This document shows positions 57,170-64,000 of a DNA stretch of 64,000 nt, piece after piece; within the stretch, counting starts at the first letter, position 1; every line of letters starts with the position of its first letter. The notes below the pieces were generated by a model. The model worked only from the letters and a program-made list of their open reading frames with translations, was not told the origin of the DNA and ran no database searches. A program made the translations under genes and the position numbers. Source of the DNA: Membranipora membranacea (taxonomy: Eukaryota > Bryozoa > Gymnolaemata > Cheilostomatida > Membraniporidae); assembly GCA_914767715.1 (NCBI GenBank), contig OU612066.1:39220283-39284282 (forward strand), in the 5' to 3' direction.

Positions 57170-57684
57170 ATAGACAGTTTTCTGAGCTCTGATTTAGGCC
57201 TCAATTCAGGGTTGTCCTCTCTCCAGTTTGGTACTTTTAAACCACGCCGCATAGGAAAAACGTGCTGAAAAGAGGGTTATCTTGATAACCGCTTATAATA
57301 GGATAAAAATTGTTTTTGATTCAGAATGTGCAGCATTGAAAACTCATATGGACATAGTTTGGGAAATCATTTTAGTATTTGGATAGTAAATTATAGCATT
57401 TTCTGCCTGTCTTGTGGACAATTTGGCAGAGTTTTCATGAGTTTCGTCACCAAAATTAAGATTTGATCAACATTCAAGCCTCCACTGATTTGGAAACCCT
57501 GTCTCACAGGGTTTGCAATGGTGCAGTCTCTGAATCAAAAATCATTTTCTATCCTAATATAAGCGGTTTTCAAGATAACCCTCTTTCAGCAGGTTTTTCC
57601 TATGCGGCGTGGGTTAAAAGTACCAAACTGGAGAGAGGACAACTCCGAATTGAGGCATAAATAAGAGCTCAGAAAACTGTCTAT
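57170..57684. mobile_element. 515-bp MITE, copy 2 (opposite orientation), nested in an older repeat
   Basis: It has the same length and ends as 44271-44785, and the left arm of one matches the right arm of the other. It splits a copy of the 14559-15000 foldback family: aattttgattgaattttg lies before it and tttacaatcagcagcatctt after it. Confidence 0.9.
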
Positions 57685-57685
57685 T

Positions 57686-57995
57686 TGCTTTACAATCAGC
57701 AGCATCTTGTTAACAACTTGATGCCATTTTTACTTCAAACAACTTTTTTGCCTCAAATTAGTATTCAACTGTTTAGAACATGCTGCTTAATCTATTGTAA
57801 TTTTTAAACTCAAAATAAGATCAAAATTGATCGAGTTGTTGACAAAAAACCTGGATTTTGGACAGTGAATCAATGATAGCATCATTGCGTCTACACCTTC
57901 CAATGTCGTTACATCGCCCACAATCAAATGCCTCGGTGCCTCAATGCTAATGCTCCATATAGTGTACTGTCTAGGTTTATTATTAAGTCTATGGT
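57686..57995 (-). mobile_element. Copy of the 14559-15000 foldback family, interrupted by the 515-bp MITE
   Basis: It holds the cagcagcatcttgttaacaa block, gatcaaaattgatcgagttg, and the terminal ctaggtttattattaagtct then atggt. Its other part lies just left of 57170. Confidence 0.65.
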
Positions 57996-58527
57996 ATGCA
58001 CCAATGAATACACTTCCGAGTTCAAGCGTTATAAAGACAAAACCAGACATTGGAACTTGCAAAATATTCATTGTTGTTGCAGAGTATAGCAGCCAATAAG
58101 TCATCACATAATTCAACTCCGCTAGACGCGACAAGTATTTTGTGCGGTACGAAAACCATCTGAGCAAGAAACTAATCTTCACCTCAAACATGATTATGTG
58201 TTATAGTTATCACTTGGGAGTATATAATGGTACCTTGGGAGTATATAATGGTACCTTGCAGTTGTTTGCCTTAGTAGCCATGAGGGTTGTGAGGCTGAAA
58301 TCATTGCAATATTAGTATGTCAATGTTTCCAGCGTAATGCTACTGTGGGCAGCAACGATGAAACTGTAAGTATATGTTTAGCTAATTACCTTCTATTGTC
58401 CATTCACAATGGTAGATATTTTTCTCGCCCATATATATAAATCTGTTTCTTGAATTTTTACAACCTCATCAAATAACATCCACCAGTCAACCGATTATTT
58501 ATGATTTGATTTTTATTTCTCAATATC

Positions 58528-61500
58528 TTAGCCAATGACTGAACCATGACATAAATCAGCAGTTATCTCACATATATATGCTCTGGGTGAATCACAGGAT
58601 ACATCGTTCCACATCACACCAGTTATAGCGGGTGGAGCATAAATACCTAGCTCCAAACACTCTTCCCCATAATCAGCACCATCGGGCTGACCAGGGTACC
58701 AGTTCGTGTAGGTGAATGCATAGGGTGGAAAGCCACCAGCCTGCCACCTCCAATCATTGTCATTTTTGCCCCTTCTGCCTCCAACAAGCCATCCTTTACT
58801 TCTAAATTCTGAAATCAAGGTAAAGAGAAGCGGTAGAAAGGGTTTGATATGGATATAATATATATAATTAACTTTATTAATCACTAAACTGATCAGTACC
58901 CGAAGGAAAATGAGATCATGTTGTACATTCATGCTACTTTATGAAGTATCAAAGGTAAAAAAGTGTTAAAAATACACATAACCAGTCAGTGATATTGAAA
59001 CAAAAATGCATTTTAAAAATATCTAATAGTATTTAAAGAATAAACTTCGTTCCAGTAGTGCAGTTCTGTGGGTAGGACATACGAGTTTCAGATGATTCCT
59101 ACCAGTGGTGGGATATGGTTTGTAGTCATGTAGTGGGTGGATGATTGTATTCTCACTCAGCCATTCGTTAAAACATTGCACATGTTAGATTATTAAGAGA
59201 GGAAGAGCACCATGTCTAGCAGTCACGCAGTCACATTAAGGGCTATAATATTGGCACTTTTCCTTTAATACTTTACCCTACTCAGTAGGAACATCATCAT
59301 CAATTATTCCAAAATTGTCATTATTTGTCGCCAAGTTTCCAACTTAGCATTGAGTTATCAAAGTTGGCAATTCCTTTTTTTAAACGTTTTATTGACAAAC
59401 AAACTTCATCATTAAAATGATGTCCTTCAGAGTGTGCTAAAACAAAACAATAATAAGTAAAAGAAGAAATATGGTAGATAAAGACTAACAATGAAAAATA
59501 ATGGGGTTGTGTTTTTCGGAATAATCTCCCTTGATTATTTACAGATGAGACCATACTTTTGCAAAGGTTTATATAAGCCATAAAGGAAGCAGATGAGATC
59601 TTTTGCTGTAAAAACTCCTCGGTTTCTGCTAACTTCAATTGATTGTTTTATTCGGTAATCCAAAAATCTGACCTATATGCTGAAATAAAAAAGTATCTGA
59701 AAATCTTAATTTTTATTACAATTAAAATTAAATAATAATGCATTAAATTATAAAAACTTGATCAATCACCATGAAATTCAGTGCCAGGAAGGAAGGTGTC
59801 ATTAAATATACAGCTAAATTTGTTTTGCAAAAAAATTCCATATATATTAAGTTATTGTATTAAATTTAGAATTGTTTTGTATTACAATAACATAAAAAAT
59901 ATATATGTTATTCTGAATTTTTTTTCTGCCATCAATATTTTGAGGTTGGATTTATATAACATTCAAAATTCAAAGCTGGAATATTATTATTTCTTTTTTG
60001 TTTTAATGACATATTTATTATATTATATAATATAATGAATATCAAATCATATTCGCAGTCAATTTTTGTCTCATAAAGTGGGTCAGCATAATCCACCTAT
60101 GAAATTACCCTCATTTTGTTTCTATCTTAATTTCCCTGGCTGCCAGACCAAAAAGTGTGATCTGCTCCAATGATAGCTTATATAAAAAAGTGCCAATTTA
60201 TGGTCTCATCTGTTCAGCGCCCCCTATAATAAGGGACAACTCCTGACACAACCCCATTATGTCTTAGACATGAAATACATAAATGCATTGTCGGAATGCC
60301 TTCAAATTGTTTGCAGACCTGATCTGATGTGGAAGGCTATTGAATACAATTGAAAGATTGCAAAGAAAAGTATTTCACCAGAATAAATATGTAATATATA
60401 TATTTGATGGAGGTTTCAGGAAATGTGTGTCTCTCATTGGAGTGCTATGAATAGTGAATGAAAACTGCTCACAAATATAACCTGGAGCCAACCATATTAA
60501 GTTTCTTATAGCCATAGATTACAGAGAAATAACTGGCAAGCTGTGGCAAGGGGATTTTTCATTTTTATGCATTCTTATGCACTCCCTGAAACCTCACTAT
60601 TGCGTGTCTCAACTTGAGAATTTCAAGAAGGTGATCCTAATTTATATCGAGCAAATATAAGCTAACTCAAATCATAATTTTTGTAAGCTCGCCTGCACAT
60701 AAAGCTTTGGGTAGGCTGTGCTGTGTGGCCATAAAAATGCTATATCGATGACGACGTGTGGAACAAAATGAATGGACAGGCATGGACAGAAATGGGCAGA
60801 AATTAGACCAACATAGACAGATGCAGATGAAAAGGGACAAACTCAGACCAACCTAGGTCTGGAGCAAAAAAATAACACGTTGGAAGACCGTTGAAGCATC
60901 CATGAAATAGAGCTTGAAATAATCAGAGGAACTGCTCCAGCTTATAAGCTTCAAAATCAGCCCAAGAACAGCTCAATTGGGTAACTAGGACTGAAGTTAC
61001 GACTTATCAAAATAAGACCTCGCGGGCGAGCCTTGCTAAAGGGATATGTGTCATAAACATTTTACATTTTGCATATATGTCTACCATTAGAAACTTCGGA
61101 CTTAGGTATTTTCATCAAAACTGGATGAAACGAAGCAAATTTTGAGGGGGAAAGAAGTTGGTTTCTCTTTAACACTCGGATATACGAAAAATGTCAAAAA
61201 TTGGTCAAAAACCCTGATGGGACCTCGCACACATGCTTTCCGACCTAACGAGCGTATATTGAAAAGGTCTGCGTCTGGTTGTCCTAGAGGATTTTTGGCT
61301 TATTTTGAAGCTGTTGAGCTAGAGAAACAGATTTGATAATCCCAATCTTAATTTCATGGGTACTTTAAAGTAGCAGCATTGGGAAACAGGTTTAGGCATG
61401 AGGTTTTGTGGATTTCAAAAAGCAATATATCACGTTAGTGGGAACCTTTTAAGAGTAATTGCTCTAAAACCTAAGGAATGGTGCGGTTGGCTTCTGATCA

Positions 61501-61897
61501 GTAATTCATCAAAATATAATTAAACTGATTAACTTACCAGAGTGAAGGTATAAGTACCCTGCGATGAATGCACTCTTCTCTAGGTTGTCTACCACGGCTA
61601 GTTGACCTCCGAGATCTCTGCATATCCCCTGAGCTTTGTTCCAGCTCACCTCAGTTGTGATGAATCTGTAACAGGATCCTCCTCCATGAACCCAACCAGT
61701 CTTACAACCAGCAGCAGCTAATAAAAGATAACAAGTGTGGAATCTTTGAAACCTGAGTTTCACTCACTGGTAGCCAACACCATACAGACTTACAGAACAG
61801 AACAGAACAAAACAGAACTTACAGAGATATGAGGCTCACCTTCAGATAGGTATGAGAAAGAGAATACTAGTAGGACGGAAACGATGAAAAACTTCAT
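58528..61897 (-). CDS. Secreted C-type lectin, single CRD, complete (3 exons)
   Basis: Minus-strand exons: 61897-61840, 61717-61538 and 58808-58528 (stop), both introns phase 1 with GT-AG ends, giving 172 residues. Residues 1-18 are a signal peptide (MKFFIVSVLLVFSFSYLS), so the protein is secreted. The rest is one C-type lectin domain: Cys24/Cys35 at its N-terminus (long form), Cys52 with Cys159, and Cys130 with Cys151. Sugar and calcium motifs are QPD at 120-122 (galactose-type, in contrast to EPN) and WND at 146-148. The usual WIG box is changed to WLVGG (86-90). A short tail follows with one extra Cys166, perhaps for dimerisation. It likely acts in recognition of glycans outside the cell. 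Ligand choice is inferred from QPD only. Confidence 0.92.
58809..61537. other. Large intron of the lectin gene; contains old repeat remnants
   Basis: Blocks at about 59200-59640 recur in inverted orientation at about 60130-60260 (ataatggggttgtgt against acacaaccccattat; acagatgagaccat against atggtctcatctgt). The block ataactggcaagctgtggcaagggga at about 60529-60554 matches, inverted, 39670-39697 next to the plus-strand LINE. These look like LINE 3' remnants. No exon was found. Confidence 0.45.
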
Positions 61898-62500
61898 GAC
61901 TGATATACAGAGATCCAAAATTATAAGTGTTCAGCCCAAAGATGAAATTATTAGTGATCCAGTCATAGCGAATGAATTTAGGCCCTAGATATCCTGCAGA
62001 CCAGCTGATGTTACCCATGAGGTGTGCCTACTCCTAGTACTCTCTATTGATTGGCTCCGTTACTATTGTGATAAGAGATTTGTCTCAAGCAACGTAAAGG
62101 TGTTGCAACTGCGGTGTGTAAGAATGCTGAATAGCTGATTATAGAATTGCCCAGGTTCTTGTTGCTTCACAAAATAGTTCTGATTGAACCATCTGCCACA
62201 CAGCATGATCAAACAAGACACAGATATCTTGAAGGAGAGTGTTGTTTTAATGTTGCTGTTCTGTTAAAATTATAAAACATGCTTTGTCCTTGCTCCAATT
62301 GTGTAATTATCAGTTGGGTTGAGCTTCCGTGCTTTCAGATTCAATTTCTTGCTTATTCTGCTTCTCTTGTCGGTATCCGATTGGGCAACTTATTCCGAAA
62401 GTTATTCACTCAGATTATTAATGCATTAGCAAATAATTTAGGAAGGCGGCCTCCATCCAGTCCAGACATTTTAGCGAGAGGATTCCATACATCCATATGT
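61898..62500. other. Upstream region of the lectin gene
   Basis: It contains a ttataagtgttc sequence at about 61920-61932 and an inverted CCAAT (attgg) at about 62048. Either could belong to the lectin promoter on the minus strand, but this is only positional. Confidence 0.3.
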
Positions 62501-62525
62501 AAGTTGAAGATGTTCCCAAGGAGTC

Positions 62526-62830
62526 GTGTGTGGTCTGGCTGTTGAGGGTAAGGACTCGTGATCTTATGATCCAGGTTCGATTCCCAGCTCCGGCTGTCAT
62601 TTATGATTTGGTACTGGCAAGCCATCCACCCTAGCCAGGTCTGTTCAGACCAGGACCATAAACAAAGGAGGTCTACTGTGTACAGGATAAAAATATCCCT
62701 CTGCCTTTTCGAAAAAATAGTAGCCGGCAATGGTGGGCATGGTATAGGTTATTAGGTTATCTACCCCACACAAGCCACCTATGCTTAAGGGGGACTAATA
62801 GGGCGGTCAAATCATACCTAGTCTAGTGTA
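62526..62830 (+). mobile_element. tRNA-derived SINE
   Basis: tggtctggctgttgaggg resembles an A box and ggttcgattccc (62574-62585) is a perfect B box. The body continues to about 62830 and is unlike the SINE family at 32.3 and 50.5 kb. Confidence 0.65.
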
Positions 62831-63390
62831 GAGAAAAAAAATATATGTTGAGTTAGTGATTGATTTGCTCTGAGAAGAATTTTTGAAAATTTTGCAAATT
62901 TTTACATTTTTTATACAATTTCAGCGTTGTCAGAATGTGTTAAGATTTCTTAGAGATTTATAAATCGGCATGTAACTTTCATTATACTGAAGTTTGCTGT
63001 CAGTCACTTTTTACATTCAGCCAACACATTATATAGTCCCATTCTGTATTCTTCATATGTTACCCTTGTGTGTTAATATTAGTTCAGAGAGATATATAGC
63101 GTGTATCTTGGAGAGTAAGGTTGTATTCATTATGTGCTCTCTATTGTTAACAATAGCAATTACAGACTATTAGTGAACTACTGTTTATCACTATACACAA
63201 CGACAGATTTTAGACATCACACCGACAATCTTATTGGATATTCAAGGATATTTCATCAATACTCTAATCTCTGGAGTTAACCACTTTTACTTCATTAGCT
63301 GGATTGATATCAGATATCAGCACTGTGTACCATATGCTGGTTAGGAGAGAGAAGCAGGGAAAGGTAACGCTAGGATTTACATCAAATTTA
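62831..63390. other. Non-coding stretch, no gene recognised
   Basis: AT-rich. The part from about 63130 may already belong to the 5' region of the LINE that follows. Confidence 0.4.
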
Positions 63391-63397
63391 CCAGACG

Positions 63398-63583
63398 TTG
63401 TATGAAAAACTAATGTTTGCAAGTCGCACAAAGAAGAAAGTGACCATTGCCAAACTTAGACACAGTAGCAGCGGTAAGATCTACATACATGAACACCTCA
63501 CTAAAATTCAGTCTGAGATGTATTTCAAGACTAAAGACATGGTGAAAGAGCTTGGCTACACGTTTGTATGGACCCAGGTATAA
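63398..63583 (+). pseudogene. LINE ORF1 C-terminal fragment
   Basis: It reads YEKLMFASRTKKK, then SSSGKIYIHEHLTKIQ and GYTFVWTQV before a stop. This follows the pattern of the C-terminal domain of LINE ORF1 proteins ('R..L...A......KY.W...G.I'), with a rearranged order of detail. It precedes an ORF2 start by about 180 bp, as in intact LINEs. Confidence 0.5.
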
Positions 63584-63763
63584 TGAACATATATGTGCGG
63601 TATAATGAAAGATTTATGGGCATCCTTATCACTAGTGTAAATGATTGCGACTATCTTCAGGAGAACTCTACATCTGAAACCAATCAGTAAGCACCTATAC
63701 TAAGACCTTGCAAACAACAAAGCGCATCCGGTTTGGTCAAACCCTCGTTAAGCTTGTTACCAG

Positions 63764-64000
63764 ATGGTCTCATCATTCAGAATGTTGAGTATTGTCCATC
63801 TTAATATAAGATATTTGCCTAAACATTTTGATGAGTTCAGACTAACTCCTGATTTGGTCAATAATGACATAATCTGTTTTTCTGAAACTTGGTTTAATGG
63901 CTCTCATTATGGCAACAATTCTCAGCTATCTGGTCATGTATTGATTCGTAAGGATAGAGGTTTGACTTCACGTTGTGGCGGACTGGCTGTTTATGTTAAA
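63764..64000 (+). CDS. LINE ORF2, endonuclease start (cut by window edge)
   Basis: The 79 codons from ATG 63764 to the window end are uninterrupted. They show the APE endonuclease pattern of non-LTR retrotransposons: SIVHLNIRYL near the start, then DIICFSETWFNGS with the catalytic Glu, and CGGLAVYVK at the edge. An unbroken frame suggests a younger copy than the LINEs in the GB1 introns. The rest lies outside the window. Confidence 0.8.
   Translation, partial: MVSSFRMLSIVHLNIRYLPKHFDEFRLTPDLVNNDIICFSETWFNGSHYGNNSQLSGHVLIRKDRGLTSRCGGLAVYVK

Overview
The window is a piece of a repeat-rich animal (metazoan) nuclear genome. The grounds are small exons with GT-AG introns, a C-type lectin with a signal peptide, regucalcin, a GB1-type GTPase, a Rdx selenoprotein with a SECIS element, LINE retrotransposons, tRNA-derived SINEs and many foldback or MITE-like elements. 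Base composition is AT-rich. An invertebrate, probably marine, fits best; I cannot place it further from the sequence alone. No bacterial-style operon, CRISPR array, rRNA gene or intact tRNA gene is visible.

Layout. 1-4.8 kb: repeats and a transposase remnant. 4.8-9.9 kb (+): an MFS transporter of the sodium-dependent glucose transporter 1/MFSD4 type, whose first intron is filled by a 33-bp minisatellite of about 60 units. 9.9-18.7 kb: no host gene seen, but several mobile elements, including a non-autonomous hAT element with a perfect 8-bp target duplication. 18.7-21.6 kb (+): a complete five-exon regucalcin/SMP30 gene, whose first intron carries an 11-bp minisatellite. 23.0-26.5 kb (+): a four-exon selenoprotein W/MIEN1-like gene with an in-frame UGA in a CxxU motif, a C-terminal prenylation motif and a good SECIS candidate in the 3' region. 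27.8-55.3 kb (+): a GB1-domain (atlastin/guanylate-binding-like) gene with a signal peptide and a C-terminal coiled coil, spread over at least 11 exons. Its introns are packed with LINEs, SINEs and foldback elements, and two exons carry disabling lesions. 58.5-61.9 kb (-): a secreted C-type lectin with QPD and WND motifs. 63.4-64 kb (+): the start of another LINE, cut by the window edge.

The genes do not form a pathway. The most unusual observation is that both first-intron minisatellites (transporter and regucalcin) have amplified the exon 1/intron 1 junction itself, so each intron begins with dozens of tandem copies of its own 5' splice site. The selenoprotein would be missed or cut short by ordinary gene prediction because its catalytic codon is TGA. 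Smaller local amplifications of functional sequence also occur: the last codons and stop of the selenoprotein, a SINE A-box, and a 17-bp unit inside a TTAA-flanked transposon.
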